The notes beneath the pieces were generated by a model, which did no database searches, had not been told where the DNA came from, and was given only the letters and a program-made list of their open reading frames with translations. This document shows positions 24,060 to 36,900 of a stretch of 64,000 nt of DNA, piece after piece. Source of the DNA: Caenorhabditis remanei (Eukaryota > Nematoda > Chromadorea > Rhabditida > Rhabditidae); the NCBI RefSeq assembly GCF_010183535.1, contig NC_071333.1, positions 4,834,587 to 4,898,586 on the forward strand. The letters run 5' to 3'. The translations under genes were made by a program, and so were the position numbers. Positions within the stretch are counted from its first letter, which is position 1. Each line of letters opens with the position of its first letter.

Positions 24060-24320
24060 CTAGACTGATGGGTAAGGTGATGTTTATATACCGAGCGCCC
24101 GCGCCGGCGACGGGGCGCCAGGTGTGGGGAGAGAGGAGTTGCCTCTGCGTCTCTCATGCCAAACGCGTCTCTTGTCTGCACACCGCTCCCTCAAATGTTT
24201 CTCGAGACGCGTGTGGTATGAGAGACGCAGAGGCAACTCCTCACTCCCCACACCTGGCGCCCCGTCGCCGGCGCGGGCGCTCGGTATATAAACATCATCT
24301 TACCCCTCAGTCTAGGTTAC
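24060..24320. repeat. GC-rich innermost hairpin with a ~30-base loop
   Basis: Arms run from about 24060 to 24172 and from 24203 to 24315 around a loop at about 24173-24202. They include GCGCCCGCGCCGGCGACGGG-type sequence, an AGAGACGCAGAGGCAACTCC block, and a TATATA on each side (near 24085 and 24285). The symmetrical TATA-like motifs and strong stem could serve as a divergent promoter, an origin or a resolved telomere. None of these is shown by sequence alone. Confidence 0.75.
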
Positions 24321-24390
24321 ACAGTTAGCGCACCCGGTTGTGTGTTTAATCGGTGGCCGGTCGCCTCTCGCAGGTTCGACACCCACCCGG
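24318..24390 (+). other. tRNA-like sequence with A and B boxes at the palindrome centre
   Basis: GTTAGCGCACCCGG resembles a Pol III A box. CAGGTTCGACACCC is a near-consensus B box (GGTTCGANNCC) within a T-arm-like stem. The mirror copy on the left (about 24010-24065, minus) has a short deletion that removes the A-box half. It could be a tRNA relic or a Pol III promoter carried by the element. Confidence 0.5.
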
Positions 24391-25444
24391 TACTCTGACT
24401 GACTTTCCGAAAATGTCCAGTATGTGATATGCATAGGGATAAGCAAGGATGTGTAGCTCATTAAGGATATGCTCACCACTAAGGATAAGTACCTGATTAT
24501 GGATATGCACATCACTAAGGATATGCACATCAGTACCGATGCCTCAATAAGGAGAGGTTTCTCATTAGGGATAGGTACCTCATTAAGGATAGGCTAAGGA
24601 TAGGTACCTAATTAAGGATAGGCTAAGGATATGTACCTCATTAAGAATGCGTCAAAGGCGCGCCAGCTTGGGAACACTGTAGTTGACCAGACTAGAGAAT
24701 GGTCGGTGATCAAAGATCAAACTACACTTTGTGTCCTAACAAGCTCCCATACTTCTCTCGTGTGTCTTATAGACCCCCCAATTTGCCCGCCCTGGGTCTT
24801 ATAGTGGCTCAAAATGGACTATAGTTTTGCATTTACTGGATTTCGGCTGAAATCAACCAGTTTTTGTCTGAAAAATGCATTTCTCCTCAATTTGTGTTGT
24901 AGTGTTTGTGAATTTTGAGACCCATAAGTGTGGATTCCTGAGGATTGACACCAATTTCATGAGGGATGAGACTGGAAAATGTTGCCCCTTAACTGAGTTT
25001 GCCGTGGCATGAGTTGTTCTTTAGCTGTTTCACCGTAATTTACTTCACGTGATGTGGATTTTTTTTGCAACGGTTGGTAATTTCTCAGAAATTGGAACAC
25101 TGCAACCTCACCGCTAGCACTAGAAACGCTTCTGTTTGAAAGCTGGCTTACAGAAGGCTTTGGTCAGAACATTTGGCCACAAGGGTCTGAATCTGAAAAT
25201 TTGGTCGTAGCAAAAGCGCTTCATTCTCCAAATAGAGACAAAGAAGTCTGTAAATTTGCCCACAAATGCACTTCATTTTCAAAATTTGGAACCATCAAAA
25301 GCACTTCGGTCTCAAAACTTGGGTACAGTTATACTTCACTCTGAAAACTTGGTCACAGCAAAAACACTTCATTCGGAAAAAGCTTGCAGAAGCATATGGT
25401 TCACAATTATTTATAGGTTAGTGGTGAGCAACAATTTCATAATT

Positions 25445-28400
25445 TCAGGCGCAGAATCCAAATGGGAGTGTAGATCCATCGGGAACGATGCGCCTCTTGT
25501 TGAAGGTGTACTGGAATTTTTTGAAAATCTTTCTACTGTAGACCCGGTGATATGCATCGCGATACATAACGTGTTGCGGAAATTGCACTCGGGTGCGTTG
25601 ACATACATCCTCCAGAACCTCATCGACCATGTTTTTCATGAGGTCGAAAGACATTAGATTTTTGACGACGGAATTGACTGTGATCCCCTTTGCTTTTCGA
25701 ACGACCTGAAAATTTTGTAATTTATCGCGTTACACTTGTTTACCGCTCACTTTCAGGGATTCATCGGTTGACACCTCCTTGTAGCAATACGTTTTGGGGC
25801 CTAGGGTTACAAATTCTGTCATTGCGCCATCCAATTCATCAGTAAGCTGTCCGAGATAAGGTCCGATTTCTCCACGCAAAGGGTCAACTGAGCCTTCGGG
25901 AACGGCATAAATGATTGAGTCCGTATCTGAAAATTTGAATGCGAAAGTTTACCGCTAACTGGAAATTACCTGTGTACATGATGTTTTCCGCCCCAACCAG
26001 CTCCATGAAGCGGTAGAGTCGAAGACGAGCATAAGACGTAGTGAGTGCAGCAAGCTGCATTGCACTGGTTTTGAAGCTCTCAAGAGTTTCAGCCTGCTTC
26101 CTATATTTGATGATCAGGGCGTCATTCACGCATAGTACATCCGAAATGACGATTGTTGTGTCATAGACAATGTTCCAGAATATCGCTGGGTCTGTCACTA
26201 TGCATGTCGTTTCTCGATCCACTCGCTGTGCAAATTTCCCCCACTGAAAATTGGTTTACAACCGTGAGAACATTGAAAACCATACCAGAGAATTCAACAT
26301 CAATTTGGCAACAGCTCTCTTTCCTGGGTTTTTCGAAAACCTTGAGTAGTCCGTGAGGTAAATCTGCTCCTTGTCAAAGTATGCTTTGCAGTACGCGTCC
26401 TTCTGAGCATCTGTAGTGACATTGGCTGGCCATCCTGTGCTGTACTGAAAATGGATAAATGAATTCGCCTCCCAACATTGTCTCACTTACAATCTTTTCC
26501 TCCATCATTTGGTTGATGTACGAGGTGAATAGTCCTCCACGACCACTTTCATCGTTCTGCACCCAGTTTTCATACTTGACACCCTGCAAAAATAAAATTA
26601 CATGAATCCACCAAATACCTGTCTTCACATGGAACACTTCTGTAATTTCGTAGCCTAAGCTCAGCGCTTTCTGGAGTTCCACTGTAGTAAACGTTCCGCT
26701 GAACGAACGATCATTGTCCGAGTGTTCACAATCATGTTGATTTGAGTCTCTGCAGCATTCTGAAAAACTGATGAGGTTTCTATATAGACTTTTGCCGTGA
26801 CAAACTTTTACAAAGACCAAACAGGAGCTTTCCGTTGTCCTTGATTGGTAGCACTGGTAACTTCAGATGTCGTGGTGGCAAGACTTTGCAGCTCAAAAAC
26901 CCTCTAAATGTCAAATCGCTTGGTTTCCTCATTGGTACGTCCATGGAGTTTTTAGGAACATTTTCAGGTGCACCAATAGGAAATGGATCGTGTTTCATCA
27001 CCGTAGGATAGAGACTGAAAAGTCTATAGTTTTTGATGAAAGTAACGCAGAAAATCACCTGACAACGTCTGCGTATCGTAGTGTTTTGCCCTCATTGTTG
27101 GCGTATAGTCGAAAAACTTCGGTTCTCCCACCCGTCAGTGCCCTCTCACAGTGTAGGAGTCCCTAAATTCGTTTATGAACAGATGGCATATGCATCGAAA
27201 TCTTACCACAGCTTCATAGTCTTGAAAAAATGCGGCCATCTCAGGATTTCTCTGAAGCTTCTTCTTCACTTCACATTCCCAAACAACTTTGACAGGGTGA
27301 AATTCACGTAGTGCACTCAAACGTTCCTCATCCTTCAAGCGAATTTCTTTTGCACTTTCACAACCAATCATGGATTCTTCTGAATAGGTGCAATCGTGTG
27401 CATGCCAGTAGCAACCCTGCAATCGTGATCATTTGAGAATCCCGTAGCTTTGTTCACTTACGAAAAATTCAATGATGAGCCCTTGAGGATATTTTGGACA
27501 TTGAGGTACAAAACCGTCCACCCGGTACCTGCCAATCTGAAAATTTTGCATGATCTGCTGTGAGACTGTAGACTCCACTCACTTTTTCTTCGCCATACGT
27601 CGTTGACATGTTCAGCTGTACACCCTCTTTGGAAGTGAACCACGCCAAATATTTTTGACTGATTTCTGACGCATTCATCGATATCGACGGTTTCACATCC
27701 AAGACGATTGGCTTTTCTGAATCCAAGTGGTTTCGACGAAACACGAGAGCAGCTGCTGACGCAGCCGTTGTAGACTCCTGAACGTGTTCGTGTGTGATCG
27801 GTACAAATGTTTCACTGAAACTTACCTCCAGAAGGCAGACGTTAGTGATTTTTTCAAATTCCCTCTCGAAGAGTCCCATTGATGTTGCCAGAATGTATAC
27901 GTCGTTGTAGCAATACTTGAAAATCTCTTCGACAAAGTTGAAAATTTTGCCTTCAGCTCGTTGAGCACTCAGGAATGTTGAAAGTTGCTCTTTGACCATC
28001 GACGATTTGTTGTCCATTGCGTAGTGATGGTCATCAGGAAGCGGCCCCACGTAAGTGTAGTTTTCGGGTTTGATGAACAGCACCGGGAAATCCCTGTAAA
28101 ATTTCAACATTAGCTTCACTTCGCTCTCGCGCCATCTTACCCCTTGACGGAATCCACGTTGAACGTCTTTCCAAGTGAACTCAGACTCATGGACAGATAT
28201 CGGATTGAATCGAGAAGCTTTACTCCATTGTGCTCCATGAAAATCAACTTGGTTCCGTCCATGACAAGCTTTGGTGAAGCTTTGTTGCTGGCAATCAAAT
28301 TTTCAAGAATGAATTGTCCATCGTAGCTGAAATATACCATGTATAGGAACCAACACCCCAATTTACCCAGATGCATTGTGTGCCACGACGACAGCTCCTC

Positions 28401-30235
28401 GGTGGTGGTCAGCAAACAACCACTTTGTCATTTGACTTCCAACATTCACATTTCGATTCTCGGTGGTGATACACTCAATGACTTTCAATCGTCCATCGGG
28501 TGCACATTTCGAGCACTTCATGTTTCTTGCTTGTTCAATGTCATTTGGGATGATGGTTGAACAGTCTGAGCAACAACGGAGAGCCACGAACAAGACGGGG
28601 TGTTGCTGTCCAGTTGATTCGTCAGCTCTGCTCTGTAATTTTGGGTTGTGAGCTCAATCAATTTTGGTGATGTACAAACCTCAATGTCGAAATATACACG
28701 ACGTCGTGTCAGCTTTTTCTCATTCTTCTTTGAAACAGGCATGAGACAGTTGTGTGGCATTATTCTTTGGCAGTTGCAGCGATAGCACCATTTCTCCCCG
28801 CACTTGTGGGCATTGCCTTTGTTCGTGTAGTAGATGCCTTCGCATTTCCTACACACTTTCGTGTACTCACATCGACTTTTGCCATTCTGTGGACCTGAAT
28901 GAAATGATGTTGAGCTGGAGTGTTCCTACAACCATGTGCCTACCTTTTTTGATGTGATTCTCATAGCAGATTTGAGATTTGAATAACACGGTGCATGTCT
29001 TGCATCGAGTTGGCTGGTCACTCTCTGTGACAGGACAATTACCTTGACGTTGACCACATAAACGATGCACCAGTGGACATTTATAGTGCAGTGCAGTACT
29101 GCGATAGCCTCTATTGCAGAGAGCGCAATAGTAATCGGTACGGAGTAGTGCACAAATACTTCTTACGCCTCTATAGTGTCCATCGTCCAAGTACAGAGCC
29201 AGTTGTTTTTTCTCGCCCACGTATGGTCCTGAGTAGAAGGGGATGGTTGAGTTCTTCACAAATACAATCAGTTGATGTGTTCCGGCAAAAACTGTGTTTT
29301 GAAAGCGCTCAACGTCCATCCTGCAGAAGTTTGACGATTTCGAAACACCTGCTTGCTGTAAGTTTTCTGAAATATAGTTGTTGTGTGTGTGCTGAATCTT
29401 ACCTCCTTCATAGCTTTCACCGCTTCGTAAACTTCTGGGCAAATTCGTGGTCGCTTAAAAGTCTTTCTCACGGCACTGCGGTACTTGTTCATGTTTTCCA
29501 GGGTTCTACAGAGTTTCCACTTGTGGTACATCAGGGTCTGGTACAACGCATGAACCAGACAATCTTCGATCACTGAAAACATGATGATGATATTGACCTG
29601 AACAACGATGCTCGTAGAATTTTACCTTCGTTCGGCATGATGTTGGATCTGAGTTGTTTGACTTTCGGCAATTCCTCGTTCATCTCACGTTCCGATTCAC
29701 TAGATTTTCGTCGTTTTTCAAATGCAGTGAGTTCCAAGATTTTGCCTGTGTCGAAGCGACGTTTACCGGTACCAGCTGGCAGATTGAGGTATGTAAATCT
29801 GGCCGTGATTTTTGGAGTTTCAAGTTCCAAAACGGACTTGTTTGACTGTGACTGACGGGCAAGACTTTCAACAATGCTTTCAACTTTGATCCGGTCAATC
29901 AGTTGATAGCACAAACCAATGCTTTCAGGAATCTCGGGTGATTCAAATACAATACCCACTTTTGTGCGGGGATTGTTGAATGGGTCATAGCGATGAACGA
30001 GCTCAATCAAGGTTTCAGCAAATATTTCAGGACCTCGCGGATGAGTAGTCATAGAGTCAGGAAGTTCTAAGGATAGCGTGCGCGAATTCAGTAGACTTTC
30101 GAAATTACCCTCGGGTTTCTTTTCAAGGACCCCCAAAACACGGACCTTTGCTCCACCAATTTGCTCCTGGTAAACATTGACGTTAGTGTCGACACCAGAA
30201 ACATCTACACTCACCTCTTCAAAGTTTTCAAGCAT
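25445..30235 (-). CDS. Protein-primed family-B DNA polymerase (Maverick type), right copy
   Basis: Mirror image of the gene at 18249-23039. Every exon boundary maps by 48484-x, and each translated piece compared is identical. The frame, all catalytic motifs (FDIE, NASGYDGQF, YNDVYIL, DVVSLYP, KLMLNSLWGKF, YTDTDS, KAKG) and the doubtful 12/13 splice junction (26768-26822) are shared. The two genes converge on the element centre, with stops 2.4 kb apart. Convergent transcription of identical genes would give perfectly self-complementary read-through RNA, a potential source of double-stranded RNA. Confidence 0.9.
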
Positions 30236-33200
30236 CGTGGTTGTAGATCTTCTTGAAAATCAGCACAGGGTTAAGACTGATGGTGATGATGGTGATGGTG
30301 ATGATGGTGATGGTGATGGTGATGGTGATGATGATGATGATCACGGTAAATCACGTCTAGAAAATCAATGACGTTCACTTCGGAATGAAGTGTGATATGG
30401 TTTATGGGTTGCGCTGATTGACTTATATACCCCTTGATTCTTGTCTGTTGTGTTCAATCGTCCCAGGATTTGTCAGTTTGCACCATAATCTACCTACATA
30501 GCACACATTTCTCCTTATTTCATTGACCCATCGGAAATCTGGTAAAATTGAGAGTTTTTGCCGCGGCGTGATGACTCATTTCCATCTTTCCTCAATCAAA
30601 CATGGTCGGTTTCCACGGAATATGCCAAATTTCTTGCTCTACTGGCCGATAGCCATATATACCTGCTCTGCCGGCTGATTCTCATAAACACTTGAATCTC
30701 GACAAAGTGAGTCATCATTTATGAGTCATCACTGATGAGTCATCGTATGACGTCACTTTCAGGGTGCCAAACCTTCGGTTCTGATGAGTCATCAAACCAC
30801 TATGTGCTGCGTTCCAATTTTTGAGTTTGGTGTTCACTTCGCCGTTTCTCACAGTTTTCGCATGTGTGAGTCTGATTTTCTGTTCTTGGAGAGAGACTAC
30901 GTCAGTTTGCAATGTTTGAAGTGGTTTTCTGCGCATGCTAAGCCAACCCCAAAATTTTTCACAGTTCCAAACTCGTGAAGGATCTTTTCGTGGTCACACA
31001 CGATGGGTATGGGGCTCTGCACAGTTTTGCCACTCTTCGTTCAATTCGTTGAGAATTCGTTCAGATATAGAGAAACATTACGTGATCTCCACGATTCTTG
31101 AAATTGTGATGGATTTTCAGTACATCACTGTTTCCTACAATGGAAGCTGATCTCGCGATTCAGCAAAAGTCAGTTTCGTTACGGCGATTCATTTTTGAGA
31201 ACTTTGACTTCTCTCCTTCATGACTCGACTTGAGTTGGAAAACTGTATGAAGCCTGAATTTGGAAAACTGTGCGAATGCATTCTCATTTGTCAATTTACG
31301 CTTAAGATGCTTGCATCATTCATGATCTGAGTTCCAAAATTTGGAAATTCAAGTATAGTGAGCTTGATGCACTGAGTTGCTTGTTTGCTAGCGGTTGAAA
31401 TTGAGTGCCACTAGTTTCGTCGTTTGACGACGTTCCGATTGTACGGAGTGTCTGCTGAAAGATTTAGTCTACTGTGGATCGACTTTACAGCGTTGGGTTG
31501 TTGGTTGGTATCAGCTATTTGAGCGTGAAGTCTGAAGACTTTAAAGTATTGATGGCGTCGCATTGACATTGCACTGACATTGCACTGACGTTGCACTGGT
31601 TTGCATTGAGCAAAAGGAAAACATTGACTACAGCAACCCATTCTGAACAATCGAGCCTAGCAAAGAAGTGTTGCAGTGTGGCTTGTGTAGGTAACGACAA
31701 TGAATACTCAATGATAATGATGTTTCATGACTGTTGATGTTGATGGTGTCGTGTTTGCAGAATTACTTTTGACTGTGATTCGAAGCTTACAAGACATTTG
31801 AAGAAGATTTGACGACGTTGTAGCATTCCCCCCAGTAGTTTTGAAGTGGTTGCGTAGCCGTTCAAGTAAGTTTGATTGTGAAAGAGCATTCACGCCGATA
31901 ATTCATAGGGTTACGGAAAGTTTACAGAAGCAATTTTTGAAATTGACCTGGGTTTTGCACAAGCAGTCTTAAGTTTGATGCAGAGAGTGCACAAGTTGTT
32001 TTCAGGATGATGCATGGTCCTTCACGGATTTTGTTGTGACCTCAAACACAAATGCACTACACTTTTAGCTGATTGGTGAACACCCACATGAGGAAATTGG
32101 TGAACACTCACTGCAATCAAGTGCCTCCTCGTTCATAATTTGCAAACTTTTGCTCATGTATGGGTGATTTCACTCAACCACATCATAGTTGATGCACTAA
32201 CCTATGAAATCTTTGAATTGGCAGCTGTTGGTGAATGGTGTCCACCTCGACACAATTTTTCGTTTTTGATCAATCCACTAACGTCTTTATAACGATTTTC
32301 CAATGGGGTTTGGAAAATCATAGTCACTTCTTCACCGCAAAGACTGTGTCGCACGTTTCGTTCTCCCCATGATTGTGGAATGACGCGTTAAGATTGTCAA
32401 TGAAATTGGATCACGAAAACTGAGGTGTCTGTATAATCTGACATATCTGTAAATGATGTTTTGAGGTCATCGAAGTGGATGTCAGTCAAGAATGATGGAA
32501 CAATCGATAATTGGATCTCCTGTGTAAATTGTGGTCACGGTTAAAACAATAAACTGCGAAAACTTCACACACACACGCGTCTAGGGTTTTCAAAAATGTA
32601 AAGCTTGTGTGATGTGTCGTGTTGTCATCATTTTGCTGGAGTGGATGGTCCTTTGTAAACCTCTTGATTGCTTGTACAAAATTGAACTCTATAGTTCTGA
32701 TCCAAAGTGTTATCCATTTCAGGTTCCGTTTGAGGGGGATGATGATGAAAGTGGTTCTGAGCATCAATCGAAAGAACTGTCTTGCGACCTGTTTCGTTGG
32801 TGCATTTCCAATGTACTCCACGACGTCTTGTTTGAAGTTGTCACTACGCGCGTGAAGTTGCAGCATGCTCATCACTACTCAGCATGCTCATCACTTATCG
32901 AACTGTAGAATGGTGTAGCCAGTTTTGTGTACATCTGTGCAAATTTTTCATTGATCGCTATTTGGGAGTTGACTACAATGATTGTCGTTCAGTTTTTGTA
33001 GCTGCATACATGGAGTTTGTCACTAGCCTGATTAAATTGGAGTCGCACGGAAAGTTATGAAAATTTCTGGGAACAATGACTTAATGAATAGGGAACGAAA
33101 TTCAAACATCAGAGACTTGACTTCGCAAGAGCATAAATGTAGAAGCATAGTCGTGAACCGTCTCAGAATTTTCAGAGACGTGAAAAATTTCCCGGCACCT

Positions 33201-33697
33201 CAAAGTTTGAAGCCCTTGCAAGCTATAAACGGATTTTCTTGAAACACCAAATTGGCTGTATATACTCGCAAAGTTCTCAGAATTTTCAGAGACTTGGAAA
33301 ATTTCTCCGCACCCCCATAACTTGAAACTCTTGCAACCTATAAAGTGATTTTCTTGAAACAACAACAAACTGGCGGTACGCACTCACAAAGTTTACGCCA
33401 GTGATAACGCTAATCAGAAATTGTGCCTTTTCAGGACACATCTATGTAGATCTTTGAACCACAAAACTTTTGCCCACTCATTCCTGAAAACCCAAAGCAA
33501 TCCGTTCACATAATCCATTACCATAGCTCAGATGACTTTCCTACACTGATATTCCCCACGATCCTCCCTTCCAACAATGGTACCCCTCACGCTCGTTCCC
33601 TCCTACACTGGTATCCTCCCACACCCCCCTCCTCCATCACTGACAGTCAGCGACTCCACTCCATGTTGTGTTCCCAATACCCCCACCTTACTTCTCT
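30236..33697. other. Right arm, polymerase-upstream region; no confident gene
   Basis: Mirror of 14787-18248. Exon-like plus-strand frames here (for example 32724-32885, and 32171-32290 with EIFELAAVGEW) are the same weak relics described for the left arm. Confidence 0.35.
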
Positions 33698-33930
33698 TTC
33701 CTCTAACAAAATATCATATATTCGGGGTAATACAGCGTGCTACAGCTGGACAGGATTTCGAAACTTGAAGTCAAGTCGAGAAATGGGTCCAAGTTTATTT
33801 TAGCTTGAAACAACCGGAGTTTTGGCAGGAGGATATCCGGAACGTACCCAATAAACAGCAGACTGTTGTGTACCAACATAGTCACTACGTATGCTATCGG
33901 GCATATTTTCTGTCTGAGTAGGAATGACTT
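33698..33930 (+). pseudogene. Mariner transposase remnant, C-terminal part
   Basis: This resumes the transposase cut at 14786. TKYHIFG matches the family's S/TDYHLF block, followed by AGQDF and VEKWVQVYFSLKQPEFWQ, typical of the mariner C terminus. The third catalytic Asp position reads Lys (TKYHIF), and a stop follows QDFET, so the enzyme was or became inactive. The first six bases (TTCCTC, 33698-33703) are the second copy of the nested element's target duplication. Confidence 0.8.
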
Positions 33931-33963
33931 GAGTTATGGTCAAAAACTTTCTTGCCAACCTAA

Positions 33964-36900
33964 TAAATGAATGAGTAACAGAACCCATAGACGGTAAGCA
34001 CATGACTGTATAACAAAACCCATATACGGTAAATAAATGAATGAGTAACAGAACCCATAGACGGTAAGCACATGACTGTATAACAAAACCCATATACGGT
34101 AAATAAATGAATGAGTAATAGAACCCATAGACGGTAAGAACATGACTATCTAACAAAACCCATATACGGTAAATAAATGAATGAGTAACAAAACCCATAG
34201 ACGGTAAGAACATGACTATCTAACAAAACCCATATACGGTAAATAAATGAATGAGTAACAGAACCCATAGACGGTAAGCACATGACTGTATAACAAAACC
34301 CATATACGGTAAATAAATGAATGAGTAACAGAACCCATAGACGGTAAGAACATGACTATCTAACAAAACCCATATACGGTAAATAAATGAATGAGTAACA
34401 GAACCCATAGACGGTAAGCACATGACTGTATAACAAACCCCATACACGGTAAATAAATGAATGAGTAACAGAACCCATAGACGGTAAGCACATGACTGTA
34501 TAACAAAACCCATATACGGTAAATAAATGAATGAGTAATAGAACCCATAGACGGTAAGAACATGACTATCTAACAAAACCCATATACGGTAAATAAATGA
34601 ATGAGTAACAGAACCCATAGACGGTAAGAACATGACTATCTAACAAAACCCATATACGGTAAATAAATGAATGAGTAACAGAACCCATAGACGGTAAGCA
34701 CATGACTGTATAACAAAACCCATATACGGTAAATAAATGAATGAGTAACAGAACCCATAGACGGTAAGAACATGACTATCTAACAAAACCCATATACGGT
34801 AAATAAATGAATGAGTAACAGAACCCATAGACGGTAAGCACATGACTGTATAACAAAACCCATATACGGTAAATAAATGAATGAGTAACCGAACCCATAG
34901 ACGGTAAGCACATGACTATCTAACAAAACCCATATACGGTAAATAAATGAATGAGTAACCGAACCCATAGACGGTAAGCACATGACTGTATAACAAAGCC
35001 CATATACGGTAAATAAATGAATGAGTAACCGAACCCATAGACGGTAAGCACATGACTGTATAACAAAACCCATATACGGTAAATAAATGAATGAGTAATA
35101 GAACCCATAGACGGTAAGCACATGACTATCTAACAAAACCCATATACGGTAAATAAATGAATGAGTAACAGAACCCATAGACGGTAAGCACATGACTGTA
35201 TAACAAAACCCATATACGGTAAATAAATGAATGAGTAACAGAACCCATAGACGGTAAGCACATGACTATCTAACAAAACCCATATACGGTAAATAAATGA
35301 ATGAGTAACCGAACCCATAGACGGTAAGCACATGACTATCTAACAAAACCCATATACGGTAAATAAATGAATGAGTAACCGAACCCATAGACGGTAAGCA
35401 CATGACTGTATAACAAAACCCATATACGGTAAATAAATGAATGAGTAACCGAACCCATAGACGGTAAGCACATGACTATCTAACAAAACCCATATACGGT
35501 AAATAAATGAATGAGTAACCGAACCCATAGACGGTAAGCACATGACTGTATAACAAAACCCATATACGGTAAATAAATGAATGAGTAACCGAACCCATAG
35601 ACGGTAAGCACATGACTATCTAACAAAACCCATATACGGTAAATAAATGAATGAGTAACCGAACCCATAGACGGTAAGCACATGACTGTATAACAAAGCC
35701 CATATACGGTAAATAAATGAATGAGTAACCGAACCCATAGACGGTAAGCACATGACTATCTAACAAAACCCATATACGGTAAATAAATGAATGAGTAACC
35801 GAACCCATAGACGGTAAGCACATGACTGTATAACAAAACCCATATACGGTAAGTACATGAATGAGTAATAGAACCCATAGACGGTAAGCACATGACTGTC
35901 TAAAAAAAACCCATATACGGTAAATAAATGAATGAGTAATAGAACCCATAGACGGTAAGCACATGACTGTATAACAAAACCCATATACGGTAAGTACATG
36001 AATGAGTAATAGAACCCATAGACGGTAAGCACATGACTGTCTAACAAAACCCATATACGGTAAATAAATGAATGAGTAACCGAACCCATAGACGGTAAGC
36101 ACATGACTATCTAACAAAACCCATATACGGTAAATAAATGAATGAGTAACCGAACCCATAGACGGTAAGCACATGACTGTATAACAAAACCCATATACGG
36201 TAAATAAATGAATGAGTAACCGAACCCATAGACGGTAAGCACATGACTGTCTAACAAAACCCATATACGGTAAATGAATGAATGAGTAATAGAACCCATA
36301 GACGGTAAGCACATGACTGTATAACAAAGCCCATATACGGTAAATAAATGAATGAGTAACCGAACCCATAGACGGTAAGCACATGACTGTATAACAAAAA
36401 CCCATATACGGTAAATAAATGAATGAGTAATAGAACCCATAGACGGTAAGCACATGACTGTATAACAAAACCCATATACGGTAAATAAATGAATGAGTAA
36501 TAGAACCCATAGACGGTAAGCACATGACTGTATAACAAAACCCATATACGGTAAATAAATGAATGAGTAACAGAACCCATAGACGGTAAGCACATGACTA
36601 TCTAACAAAACCCATATACGGTAAATAAATGAATGAGTAATAGAACCCATAGACGGTAAGCACATGACTGTATAACAAAACCCATATACGGTAAATAAAT
36701 GAATGAGTAACAGAACCCATAGACGGTAAGCACATGACTATCTAACAAAACCCATATACGGTAAATAAATGAATGAGTAATAGAACCCATAGACGGTAAG
36801 CACATGACTGTATAACAAAACCCATATACGGTAAATAAATGAATGAGTAACCGAACCCATAGACAGTAAGCACATGACTATCTAACAAAACCCATATACG

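Larger units (their letters stand above)
23741..24743. repeat. Central imperfect palindrome of the element
   Basis: The symmetry continues here but with indels, so the coordinate sum drifts from 48484 to 48459 and then 48375. It contains short AAGGATA(G/T)G...ACCT(A/C)ATTA repeats (several copies at 24450-24640), tRNA-like sequence, and a GC-rich innermost hairpin. Divergence at the centre but not in the arms suggests that conversion stops at the unpaired loop, or that the junction was made from two slightly different ends. Confidence 0.8.
14787..33697. mobile_element. Polinton/Maverick-like element, entirely palindromic (18.9 kb)
   Basis: The element starts 5'-AGAGAAGTAAGG and ends with its exact complement. 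It is flanked by a perfect 6-bp duplication TTCCTC (14781-14786 and 33698-33703). AG...CT ends, a 6-bp duplication and a protein-primed family-B DNA polymerase are the hallmarks of Polintons/Mavericks, where a retroviral-type integrase makes the 6-bp stagger. Arms pair with a constant coordinate sum of 48484 from the ends to about 23740/24744, with no indel noticed and only single-base differences (for example 16199 versus 32285, and 17743 versus 30741). Usual Mavericks have terminal repeats of about 0.1-1 kb, whereas here nearly the whole element is the terminal repeat. Integrase, ATPase, protease and capsid genes were not recognised. Confidence 0.88.
24744..33697 (-). repeat. Right arm of the palindrome (~8.95 kb)
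   Basis: Mirror of 14787-23740, with the same content on the opposite strand. Confidence 0.95.
13812..33963 (+). mobile_element. Mariner element inserted in the satellite and split by a Maverick-like palindrome
   Basis: The ends read TTAGGTTGGCAAGAAAGTTT, part of a 28-bp perfect inverted repeat, at 13812 and (reverse) 33963. A TA duplication (13810-13811 and 33964-33965) rejoins to the exact satellite consensus GGTAAATAAATGAATG when the insert is removed. Mariner sequence proper is 13812-14786 plus 33698-33963, about 1.24 kb, the normal mariner size. The remaining 18.9 kb is the nested element. Transposase remnants lie on both sides of the nested insertion and line up head to tail. Confidence 0.92.

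Noticed and set aside
24068..24328. An 86-codon frame at the palindrome centre
   Set aside because: It crosses the GC-rich hairpin and is explained by palindromic symmetry.
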